From contig NZ_CP042171.1 in NCBI RefSeq assembly GCF_005938645.2, positions 992,001-1,056,000 of the forward strand: a stretch of 64,000 bases of DNA, written 5' to 3'. Positions 52,581-60,453 of this stretch are shown here, in pieces (the first letter of the stretch is position 1; each line of letters begins with the position of its first letter). Source of the stretch: Pedobacter sp. KBS0701. GTDB lineage: Bacteria > Bacteroidota > Bacteroidia > Sphingobacteriales > Sphingobacteriaceae. The position numbers and the translations under genes were made by a program. Below the pieces are notes generated by a model. That model was not told where the DNA came from. It saw nothing but the letters and a program-made list of their open reading frames with translations, and did no database searches.

Positions 52581-53936
52581 TTAAACGTAGTTAAATACCA
52601 ATGAAAAAGTGGTACCACTTTCAGGAGTAGAAATTACTTCAATACTGCCTCTGTGCATCTTCATAATGTTGCGACTGATTGTTAATCCAATGCCCGATCC
52701 ATTTTTCCTGGTGGTGTAAAACGGAACGAAAATTTTCTCTAAATCTCCCGCATCAATTCCTTTTCCGTTATCGGTAACATCGATATACAGTTTAGTATTT
52801 TCTAAACGGTAATTTACATTAATATAGGGCATTTCCTTATTTTCGACCGCATAAATGCTGTTGGTAATCAGGTTGATCAATACTTGCTCTACTAATTTCA
52901 GATCCAGCTGAACGGTGATTTTTGAAGAAGTTTGTTCTACATCCAGCACCACATTTTTAACTTTTGCAAATGGCTGCATTAAAACTTTAATGTGCTTTAA
53001 TATTTCACCAATGGTGTGCGATTCGAGGTTTGGAGTAGGCAGTTCGGCAATTAAGCGGTAATCTTTTACGAAATCCAATAAACCTGAGGAACGCCTTTGG
53101 ATGGTCTGTAGCGCTGTTTTAAGGTCGTCCATTTCATCCTCAGTCAAGTCCTTTTTATCGGTTACCATTTTATTGATCGTATCCGATAATGAGCTGATAG
53201 GGGTGATGGAATTTAAAATTTCATGCGAAATAACACCGATTAATCTGTTCCACGCTTCAGTTTCTTTTTGCTCAATTTCATCTTTAATGTTCTGGAAACT
53301 GATGATGGTATAGTTTTTTCCGTAAAGGTTTAAGGGAATTACCTCTGTCGATAACTGAATCAGTTTATCCTGGATTTTTAACTCCAGAAACCGCTTTCCG
53401 CCCGTTAAGATCTGTTCTATTTCTGTTCCAAATGCCGGAAGATGTTGTTTTAACCGATGCCAGTACTTGTAAGCGGGTACACCCAAAAGGTTTGACGCAG
53501 CCTGGTTGAAAAACGCAATTTCCTCATCTTTCTTCTCCTTTGTATTGTTCACCACGATTACACCAACCGGAACCTGTTCTAAAATGGTTTTGATCAGCTG
53601 AAACATGGCTTCCTGTTCTAACCTAATCTGTTTATGCACCTGTAAAATATCACTAAACGATTCATATAATTCAGGAAAACTGCCTTTAGTTACCTTGTTT
53701 TTGAAATTTAAAGTATGATCGCGGGTTTTTACTGCCAAAATGAAACGGTTAATATCCGACCGGATTTGATTGATGTAATAGTAAAGCGAAATAATAGAAC
53801 CCGATAAAATCAATGCAACACCGATAATAGTGAACCAGAGCTGAGTATTTTTGATGAGGTAAAACAGGAGGTAGCCCAGCAGATTGATGATCAGCAGGCG
53901 GAATATTAAACGGAAGGTAAAGCGTTGGTAGAACAT
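52581..53936 (-). CDS. Membrane sensor histidine kinase
   Basis: 451 residues. Two membrane segments at about 8-28 and 33-54 with only a short loop between, suggesting membrane or intracellular sensing. A PAS-like domain (about 115-220, QVPVGVIVVNN, AFFNQAASNLLG), H-box with H238 (GVISHEILNSITPISSL), N-box LITNSIYAVEN, G1 VTDNGKGID and G2 GSGIGLTISRNIM. It is 97 bp downstream of the sigma-54 regulator gene, its probable partner; together they form an NtrC-type pair governing the divergent efflux genes. Confidence 0.93.
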   Translation of the reverse strand: MFYQRFTFRLIFRLLIINLLGYLLFYLIKNTQLWFTIIGVALILSGSIISLYYYINQIRSDINRFILAVKTRDHTLNFKNKVTKGSFPELYESFSDILQVHKQIRLEQEAMFQLIKTILEQVPVGVIVVNNTKEKKDEEIAFFNQAASNLLGVPAYKYWHRLKQHLPAFGTEIEQILTGGKRFLELKIQDKLIQLSTEVIPLNLYGKNYTIISFQNIKDEIEQKETEAWNRLIGVISHEILNSITPISSLSDTINKMVTDKKDLTEDEMDDLKTALQTIQRRSSGLLDFVKDYRLIAELPTPNLESHTIGEILKHIKVLMQPFAKVKNVVLDVEQTSSKITVQLDLKLVEQVLINLITNSIYAVENKEMPYINVNYRLENTKLYIDVTDNGKGIDAGDLEKIFVPFYTTRKNGSGIGLTISRNIMKMHRGSIEVISTPESGTTFSLVFNYV

Positions 53937-54033
53937 GTTTTAAGGTTGAAGGTAGAGGGTTATAAGGTATAGGGACTAAGGTTTAAGCTGGAATTTAATC
54001 TTCCGCCTTCAACCTTCCTGCCTTCGACCTTTC
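53937..54033. repeat. Operon spacer of degenerate inverted words
   Basis: AAGGTTGAAGGTAGAGGGTT in the first half and CCGCCTTCAACCTTCCTGCC in the second are rough reverse complements; lies between the kinase and regulator genes. Confidence 0.6.
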
Positions 54034-55404
54034 TCAGATTCCAAATTTCTCAATTCTTCTATAAAGTGCTGCACGGGTTAAACCCAGTTCGGCAGCGGCT
54101 TTTGATATGTTTCCTTTATGTTTGTCTATGGCTTTTTGCACCATCATTTTTTCCATATCCTCGAGCGCCATTTCGTCGGGCATTGAATTGTTCTGTGCAA
54201 AACGCTGCGGACTCAACTGTAAATCATCTTCCAAAATTTCGTTTCCGTCGCTCATAATCACCGCACGTTCTAAAACATGCTGCAATTCGCGCACATTGCC
54301 GGGCCATTTATAATTTAAAAGCACATCTTCTGCTTTATGACTTAATTTACGAATTTCTTTGTGATATTTTGAACTGAAAACCTGCATAAAATGATTCGCC
54401 AGCAATAAAATGTCGGTTCCGCGTTTGCGTAGTGGTGGTAATAGGAGTTCAACAGTATTGATACGAAAAAGTAAATCCTGCCGAAACGTGTTTTTTGCTA
54501 CCATTTCGTTTAAGGGCATATTGGTCGCACTGATTAAGCGCACATTTACTTTACGTTCTTTGCTTTCGCCCAAACGGGTAACCGTACGGTTCTGTAAAAC
54601 GCTTAATAATTTGGCCTGAAGTGGTAGCGTTAAATTTCCAATCTCATCTAAAAAAATCGTTCCTCCATCTGCCAGTTCGAAACGTCCGGGTTTATCCTCT
54701 TTTGCATCTGTAAAAGCACCTTTTGCATAACCAAAAAGCTCACTTTCGAATAAGTTTTCGTTCAACGAACCTAAATCAACATGCATAAAAACCTGGTTTT
54801 TGCGCTGCGAGTTTCCGTGGATTTCATAAGCGAAAACCTGTTTTCCGGTACCATTTTCTCCTAAAATTAACACATTTGCATCTGTAGGTGCAACTTTAAC
54901 CAAAGTGGCCTGTAAGTGTTTTATACCATCAGCCTGACCAACGATATTCTCAAAACCACGGGTAAGGTCTTTTTGTAGGGAAGAATGTATTTTCTCGAGT
55001 TTTTTAACTTTTCTGGTCGATTCGCGGAGTTTTGAGGCCGCAGAAATGGTGGCGAAAAGTTTTTCATTTTCCCATGGTTTTAAAATGAAATCTGTTGCAC
55101 CCTTTTTAATTGCTTTAACCGCCAATTCCACATTTCCAAAGGCTGTCATTAAAATGACTACATAATCTTTATCGATCGATAAAATGTGTTCAAGCCAGTA
55201 TAATCCCTCACGGCCATCACTTGCACCTTTTTGATAGTTCATATCAAGCAGGATGATATCTACTTCATTTTTACTTAGTAAAACATTAATTTCTTTAGGC
55301 GATTTACAGGTAATTACCTGCTTAACCTGCTGTTTTAAAAACAAACGGGCACTAAGAAGGATATCGTCGTCGTCATCGATAATTAAAACTGTGGCGTCTA
55401 ACAT
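54034..55404 (-). CDS. NtrC-type sigma-54-dependent response regulator
   Basis: 456 residues. Receiver domain with acidic pocket D10-D12 and phosphoacceptor D54 (ILLDMNYQK), AAA+ domain with Walker A LGENGTGK (181-188), a GAFTDA loop at 229-234 in place of GAFTGA, Walker B TIFLDEIGN (about 249), and a Fis-type HTH at the C-terminus (NISKAAAELGLTRAALYRRI). The GAFTDA variant is seen in other members but is worth noting since this loop contacts sigma-54. A dyad and a sigma-54 promoter lie in the divergent region, so the HlyD operon is its likely target. Confidence 0.94.
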   Translation of the reverse strand: MLDATVLIIDDDDDILLSARLFLKQQVKQVITCKSPKEINVLLSKNEVDIILLDMNYQKGASDGREGLYWLEHILSIDKDYVVILMTAFGNVELAVKAIKKGATDFILKPWENEKLFATISAASKLRESTRKVKKLEKIHSSLQKDLTRGFENIVGQADGIKHLQATLVKVAPTDANVLILGENGTGKQVFAYEIHGNSQRKNQVFMHVDLGSLNENLFESELFGYAKGAFTDAKEDKPGRFELADGGTIFLDEIGNLTLPLQAKLLSVLQNRTVTRLGESKERKVNVRLISATNMPLNEMVAKNTFRQDLLFRINTVELLLPPLRKRGTDILLLANHFMQVFSSKYHKEIRKLSHKAEDVLLNYKWPGNVRELQHVLERAVIMSDGNEILEDDLQLSPQRFAQNNSMPDEMALEDMEKMMVQKAIDKHKGNISKAAAELGLTRAALYRRIEKFGI

Positions 55405-55447
55405 AAATTTAAATTTGATGTGCTAAAGTAACAAAACTGTCCGCTCC

Positions 55448-55464
55448 CGCACATCAACTGTGCG
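55448..55464. promoter_or_regulatory. Dyad, probable enhancer site for the NtrC-type regulator
   Basis: CGCACA-TCAAC-TGTGCG, a 6-5-6 palindrome, with a further symmetric pair CTGT (55437-55440) and ACAG (55472-55475). Its centre lies about 90 bp upstream of the sigma-54 promoter, a normal enhancer distance, and 52 bp from the regulator's own start codon. Confidence 0.6.
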
Positions 55465-55537
55465 ATAATGAACAGGTAAAAATAATGAAATTTATTAATT
55501 AACTGATTTATAGTGTCTTAATTATGATTTTGGCTTT

Positions 55538-55553
55538 TGGCACAAGCTTGGCA
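55538..55553 (+). promoter_or_regulatory. Sigma-54 (-24/-12) promoter of the efflux operon
   Basis: TGGCACAAGCTTGGCA fits TGGCACG-N4-TTGCW apart from the non-critical base after TGGCAC and one T to G in the -12 element; the GG and GC doublets are spaced correctly (12 bp between first bases). Transcription would start near 55564, 20 bp before the adaptor gene. Confidence 0.75.
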
Positions 55554-55583
55554 TAAGGGAAATCGAACAGTACAACCGAACAG

Positions 55584-56828
55584 ATGGATAAGAAAATAGA
55601 GAAAAAAAGATTTAGCACTAAAAGCCTGTTAATAATAGGTGGAGCAATTGCTTTTGTAGCAGTAGTAATTTATGGCTATACTTTGTCCCTCAAAAAAGTT
55701 TACAGTGCCGATGCCGATAAATTAACCATCAGTAAAGTAGAATATGGCGATTTTGAAGATGTGGTGCTATTAAATGCCAGTGTAGTTCCATTAACTTCGG
55801 TAATTGTAAGTTCATCAGAAGGTGGTACGGTAGCCGAAATTTTTACCGAAAACGGGGCTTCAGTTGTGAAAGGAACGCCATTGTTAAGAATCTCCAATTC
55901 AAATGCGATGTTGAGTTATACCTCTAGTCAAACTGCTGCTACAGAACAGATTAATCAGTTGCGCAAATCGAGATTGGATCTGGAGCAAAATCAAAGGGTA
56001 TTAAACCAGGATGTTTTGGATGTAGAAAATAGCTTGAGAACAGCAACACGTCAATATAGATTAGACAGTTCACTTTTCGCCAAAAAAGTAATTACGCTAC
56101 AGGAATTTAACAAATCAAGTCAGGATTTTGAATATTACCAGGGCAAACTGAAAATTGTGCGTCAGGCAGTTAAACAGGAAAACCAGAGTAGAAAAATGCA
56201 GCTGGCACAAATCGATCAATCGATGGGGCAGATGAACGAAAGCTTAGAAATGATCCGAAAAAATATTGAAAATATGACCATCAAAGCCCCGGTATCTGGT
56301 AAACTATCATCGTACGATCCGGTAATTGGTAAATCATATAATTCTAACGAAATGATTGGTAAAATTGATGTTTTACAGGGTTATAAGCTTCAGGCAGGAG
56401 TTGATGAATATTACATCAACAGGGTTAAAGAGGGACAAACAGCCAATTGCGAATTTAACGGCAAAACCTATAACTTAACGGTGAGCAAAGTAATTCCGGA
56501 GGTTACTGCGGGTCAATTTCAGGTAGAAATGGTTTTTAAAGGCGCTGCACCTGAAGGTTTACGCCGTGGTTTATCGTTACAGACCAAATTGACCTTATCG
56601 GATAACAGCAAATCGTTGCTTTTGGCACAGGGACAGTTTTTTCAAAGTACTGGTGGCTCTTGGGTTTTTGTGGTAAATAATGGCAAGGCACTTAAGAAAA
56701 ACGTAAAAATTGGCAGAAAAAATTACCTCTACTACGAAATATTAGACGGTTTGCAAAAAGGCGACGAAGTAATTACCTCATCTTACGATCAGTTTAACCA
56801 ATATGATCAGGTGGAGATTAATAAGTAA
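55584..56828 (+). CDS. HlyD/MFP-type efflux adaptor
   Basis: 414 residues. One N-terminal membrane segment (about 14-30), then a biotinyl-lipoyl half (GGTVAEIFTENGASVVKGTPL), a long coiled coil (about 105-215, rich in Gln/Lys/Glu), the second lipoyl half (NMTIKAPVSGKLSSYDPVIG) and beta-barrel domains. Periplasmic adaptor of an ABC efflux system; an outer-membrane TolC partner is not in the window. First gene of the sigma-54-driven operon. Confidence 0.92.
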   Translation: MDKKIEKKRFSTKSLLIIGGAIAFVAVVIYGYTLSLKKVYSADADKLTISKVEYGDFEDVVLLNASVVPLTSVIVSSSEGGTVAEIFTENGASVVKGTPLLRISNSNAMLSYTSSQTAATEQINQLRKSRLDLEQNQRVLNQDVLDVENSLRTATRQYRLDSSLFAKKVITLQEFNKSSQDFEYYQGKLKIVRQAVKQENQSRKMQLAQIDQSMGQMNESLEMIRKNIENMTIKAPVSGKLSSYDPVIGKSYNSNEMIGKIDVLQGYKLQAGVDEYYINRVKEGQTANCEFNGKTYNLTVSKVIPEVTAGQFQVEMVFKGAAPEGLRRGLSLQTKLTLSDNSKSLLLAQGQFFQSTGGSWVFVVNNGKALKKNVKIGRKNYLYYEILDGLQKGDEVITSSYDQFNQYDQVEINK

Positions 56829-57072
56829 AGCGGATGGCGTTTGGCGGTTAACGATATGCAATAATTAATGATCAATAAATTAAAAATAATCAATAACCAA
56901 TTTACGATTTTTAAAATAGAGAATAAAGTTAACTGATAATATACTCCGGTCTTGATACTTCATACTCATTACTTGTACAAGTCTTGATACCTGAAACTAA
57001 ATACCTGAAACTAAATACCTGAAACTAAATACTTGATACTAAATACCTGATACTAGAACAACACTTGATACG
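56829..57072. repeat. Spacer with 14-bp tandem repeats
   Basis: ACCTGAAACTAAAT recurs at 56989, 57003 and 57017, followed by ACTTGATACTAAAT (57031) and a partial copy; earlier CTTGATACTTCATACT words. The same word family fills the cysD-cysN spacer. No gene. Confidence 0.75.
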
Positions 57073-57771
57073 ATGATTAAAATAGAAAATCTGGAAAAAG
57101 TTTACAAAACTGAAGAAGTAGAAACAACGGCCCTAAACGGAATAAACCTTCATGTTGCTGCAGGTGAATTTGTTTCCATCATGGGACCATCAGGCTGCGG
57201 AAAATCTACCCTGTTAAATGTGATGGGTTTATTGGATAAGCCTGAAAGCGGAAGTTATAAGTTTATCGATACGGAGCTTTTAACACTTAATGATAGAGAA
57301 CGTTCAAATTTCCGTAAAAGAAATATGGGATTCGTTTTCCAGAATTTTAATTTGATCGATGAGTTAACAGTTTTCGAAAACATCGAACTACCATTGATCT
57401 ACAATAAAATTGCAGCTGGCGAACGTAAAAAACTGGTAAATGAAATCATCGAAAGGATGAACATCGTAAACCGTAGCGGCCATTTTCCTCAACAATTATC
57501 GGGTGGACAGCAGCAGCGTGTAGCCGTGGCGAGGGCTTTGGTAACTAAACCAAAACTGGTTCTGGCCGATGAGCCAACAGGAAACCTGGATAGCTCGCAT
57601 GGTAACGAAGTAATGGAGTTGCTTTGCGAACTGAATGAAACCGGTACTACCATTGTAATGGTTACCCACTCTAGTCACGATGCCAGTTTCTCCAACCGGA
57701 TTATTAACCTGAAAGATGGTCATGTGATCTCCGAAAAAATAAACAAAAGCCGTAACGAAGAGCTGATATAA
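57073..57771 (+). CDS. ABC transporter ATPase (MacB/LolD type)
   Basis: 232 residues. Walker A GPSGCGKST at about 41-49, Q-loop FVFQNFNLIDEL, signature LSGGQQQRVAVARAL at about 143-157, Walker B LVLADEPTGNLDS and the H-loop VTHSSHD. The length and FQNFNLI/ADEPTGNLDS motifs place it in the MacB-FtsE-LolD group, which works with FtsX-type permeases encoded directly after it. One ATPase serves three permeases here. Confidence 0.95.
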   Translation: MIKIENLEKVYKTEEVETTALNGINLHVAAGEFVSIMGPSGCGKSTLLNVMGLLDKPESGSYKFIDTELLTLNDRERSNFRKRNMGFVFQNFNLIDELTVFENIELPLIYNKIAAGERKKLVNEIIERMNIVNRSGHFPQQLSGGQQQRVAVARALVTKPKLVLADEPTGNLDSSHGNEVMELLCELNETGTTIVMVTHSSHDASFSNRIINLKDGHVISEKINKSRNEELI

Positions 57772-58004
57772 GGGGTGAAGGCAGAAGTTTTAAGGTAGAA
57801 GTTAGAGTTGTATCAATCTTTAACCCTCCACCTTCCTACCTTCAAACCCAAAATAGATTTTAGTTTAGTTAATAATAGCCGCCAACAATCTTCCCCGGAT
57901 GGGGAGATTTTGGATCGGCGCTGGTAAGGTGAAAGTTTTAAACTATAGGGCTAATGCGCTAGAACCTTCAACCTTTTAACCTTCCAACCCTCAACCTCAA
58001 TAAT
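57772..58004. repeat. Operon spacer of degenerate inverted words
   Basis: GTGAAGGCAGAAGTTTTAAG then AACCCTCCACCTTCCTACCT, and again GGTGAAAGTTTTAAACTATA then CCTTCAACCTTTTAACCTTC: two word-and-complement pairs between the ATPase and first permease. Confidence 0.6.
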
Positions 58005-60377
58005 ATGTTCAAATTAAACCTTAAAATAGCTTTACGTAACCTTTGGAAAAACAAGGGTTTCTCACTAATCAACATTGGTGGATTGGCCATTGGCCTGGCC
58101 AGTTGCATGGTTTTATTACTATATGTTGCTTATGAGTGGAGTTATGATAAACAGTTCTCCAATCATGATAAAACTTATGTAGTTTATCAAAACATGGAGG
58201 CAAGTGGTAAAACTTTTAGCTGGGCGTGGACACCAAATGTGATGGCTAAAGAGGTGCAGGAAAAAATCCCTGGCGTTAAATATGCCTCTCACACTACTTA
58301 TCCGAGAAAACAACTCATTACCGTTGGCGATAACAAGATAAATAGCAGTGCCATATTTGCCGACCAAAATTTTATTAAAATATTGGACTATAAATTTCTT
58401 GAAGGTAATTCAGCGCAGGTTTTAAAAGATGTAAATACCATCATCCTCACCAAATCTTTTGCAACTAAATTATTTGGAAATGAAGATCCTATTAATAAGA
58501 CTGTAAAGCTTGAAAACGAGGAAGTATTAAAAGTAGAAGCTGTAATAGAAGATGCTCCTGCAAATAGTAGCTTAACTTTTGAGTGCATAATGCCCTGGGC
58601 ATTGTTCGAAAAACGTGAAACCTGGGTGAAGGAAGGCAATTGGGGCAACAACATGTGTTTAACACTTGTTCAGTTAAAAGATAATAACTTTTTCACTACT
58701 GCAAATGATTTGATGCATGGTATTTACAAGCGAAATCAAAAAGATAATACATCATTAGCTTTATTACATCCTTTAAACAAATGGCATTTGTACGATGAGT
58801 TTGCAAACGGTAAATCGGTAGGTGGAAAAATAGATCAGCTTAAAATATTCTTATTGCTGGCCTTTTGCATCTTGCTGATTGCCTGTGTAAATTTTATGAA
58901 TTTATCTACAGCACGCTCAGAGCGCAGGGCAAAAGAAGTTGGCGTTCGTAAAGCAATCGGATCAACACGTAAATCTTTAATTAACCAGTTTTTTTTAGAA
59001 TCCCTGCTTATCACATTTATTGCCACAGTTTTAGCTTTTATCTTAATTGAGGTGAGTTTGCCATATTTTAATAGTTTATTGGATATCAAATTAACAATTG
59101 ATTATCATAACGGTCTGTTTTGGTTAACACTAGTGGGGCTAATGATTTTAACCGGATTAATTGCGGGTAGTTATCCGGCGCTCTATTTATCTTCTTTCGA
59201 GCCGATAAAAGTGTTAAAAGGTTTCACCCTTAAATCAGATTCATCCACTTCGGTGAGGAAAGTATTAGTGGTTGGCCAATTCGTTTTTGCTGCAAGTTTA
59301 ATTATCTGCACAGCAGTAATTTATCAGCAACTTAATTATGTTAAAAACAAGCCTATTGGTTATGATCAATCCAATTTAATTCAGATAGCAGTAGTTGGCA
59401 AAATGAATGATGCAGCTAAGTTGGAATTACTTAAAACACAACTAATAGCAGCTGGTGCAACAACTCATGTTACTTCTTTTAGTACAGATTTTACTGAAGG
59501 AGGAGATAATACAACGGGTGTAGAATGGGAAGGTAAAGATCCGAATGAGAAAATTTCTTTTAACCATAGGGCAATAGGATATGATTTTGTTGAAACTATT
59601 GGCACTAAAATGATTAGTGGCAGGGAGTTTTCTGCGAAATTTCCTAACGATACCGCTAGCGTATTATTAAATGAGGCGGCTGTGCGAATGATGCAATTAA
59701 AAAATCCGATAGGCAAAGTAATTACTTTCTGGGGTGATAAAAAGCTAACTATAGTTGGTGTTGTAAAAGATTTTGTGGTAGAAAGTGTTTACCAAAGAGT
59801 GGCCCCAATGATTTTTAGGGCAAATGGAAAGTACGATGCGAGGGTTATCATTGCGCGTTTAAATCCAAATCAAAACATCAGTTCATCGCTGGCTAAAATT
59901 GATGATTTGGTAAAACAGATGGAACCTAATTATCCTGTTAACCGCAAATTTGTGAATGAATCTTTTGAAGTGAAATTTAAAAATGAAAAACTCTTAGGCT
60001 CACTTTCAAACTGGTTTGGCGGTTTCGCAATTTTCATTTCTTGCTTAGGATTATTAGGTCTGGCGCTTTTTATGGCAGAGCAACGCAAAAAAGAAATCAG
60101 TATCCGTAAGGTTTTAGGTGCCAGCACTGGTAATATCCTCATGTTGCTGAATAAAGATTTTATAAAGTTGGTGGCCATTGCAAATATGATTGCATTTCCT
60201 TTAGCCTATATTATTATCAATAAATGGCTTTCGGCTTTTGAGTACCGTGTTTCCATCTCATTTTTACCCTTTCTGCTGGCTATCCTGATTTCCGTTATAA
60301 TTGCAGTTTTAACAGTCAGTTTGCAATCTGTTAAAGTGGCCAAGGCTAACCCGATTGATGCTTTGAAATACGAATAA
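58005..60377 (+). CDS. FtsX/MacB-type ABC permease, first copy
   Basis: 790 residues. N-terminal membrane segment (INIGGLAIGLASCMVLLLYV), a MacB_PCD periplasmic domain (about 40-270), FtsX membrane block 1 (FLLLAFCILLIACVNFMNLSTARSERRAKEVGVRKAIGS, about 285-420), a second periplasmic region and FtsX block 2 near the end (WFGGFAIFISCLGLLGLALF, EISIRKVLGAST). This doubled layout is characteristic of Bacteroidota MacB-like permeases. Substrates of such systems range from peptides to antibiotics. Confidence 0.93.
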   Translation: MFKLNLKIALRNLWKNKGFSLINIGGLAIGLASCMVLLLYVAYEWSYDKQFSNHDKTYVVYQNMEASGKTFSWAWTPNVMAKEVQEKIPGVKYASHTTYPRKQLITVGDNKINSSAIFADQNFIKILDYKFLEGNSAQVLKDVNTIILTKSFATKLFGNEDPINKTVKLENEEVLKVEAVIEDAPANSSLTFECIMPWALFEKRETWVKEGNWGNNMCLTLVQLKDNNFFTTANDLMHGIYKRNQKDNTSLALLHPLNKWHLYDEFANGKSVGGKIDQLKIFLLLAFCILLIACVNFMNLSTARSERRAKEVGVRKAIGSTRKSLINQFFLESLLITFIATVLAFILIEVSLPYFNSLLDIKLTIDYHNGLFWLTLVGLMILTGLIAGSYPALYLSSFEPIKVLKGFTLKSDSSTSVRKVLVVGQFVFAASLIICTAVIYQQLNYVKNKPIGYDQSNLIQIAVVGKMNDAAKLELLKTQLIAAGATTHVTSFSTDFTEGGDNTTGVEWEGKDPNEKISFNHRAIGYDFVETIGTKMISGREFSAKFPNDTASVLLNEAAVRMMQLKNPIGKVITFWGDKKLTIVGVVKDFVVESVYQRVAPMIFRANGKYDARVIIARLNPNQNISSSLAKIDDLVKQMEPNYPVNRKFVNESFEVKFKNEKLLGSLSNWFGGFAIFISCLGLLGLALFMAEQRKKEISIRKVLGASTGNILMLLNKDFIKLVAIANMIAFPLAYIIINKWLSAFEYRVSISFLPFLLAILISVIIAVLTVSLQSVKVAKANPIDALKYE

Positions 60378-60453
60378 CTAATACGTGTAGCGTTTGGCGA
60401 TCAGCGTGGATTTATCGCTAACCGCAAAACGCTTTACGCTAAACCTCACAAAT
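60378..60453. repeat. Operon spacer of inverted GCGTTTGGCG / CGCTAAACC words
   Basis: GCGTTTGGCGATCAGCG and CGCTAACCGCAAAACGC are complementary. The possible upstream start at 60394 for the next gene would lie inside this spacer, so ATG 60454 is chosen. Confidence 0.65.

Noticed and set aside
56989-57060. Regular 14-bp repeats that could suggest a CRISPR array
   Set aside because: Units are contiguous, with no unique spacers and a word shared with other operon spacers; no cas genes nearby.
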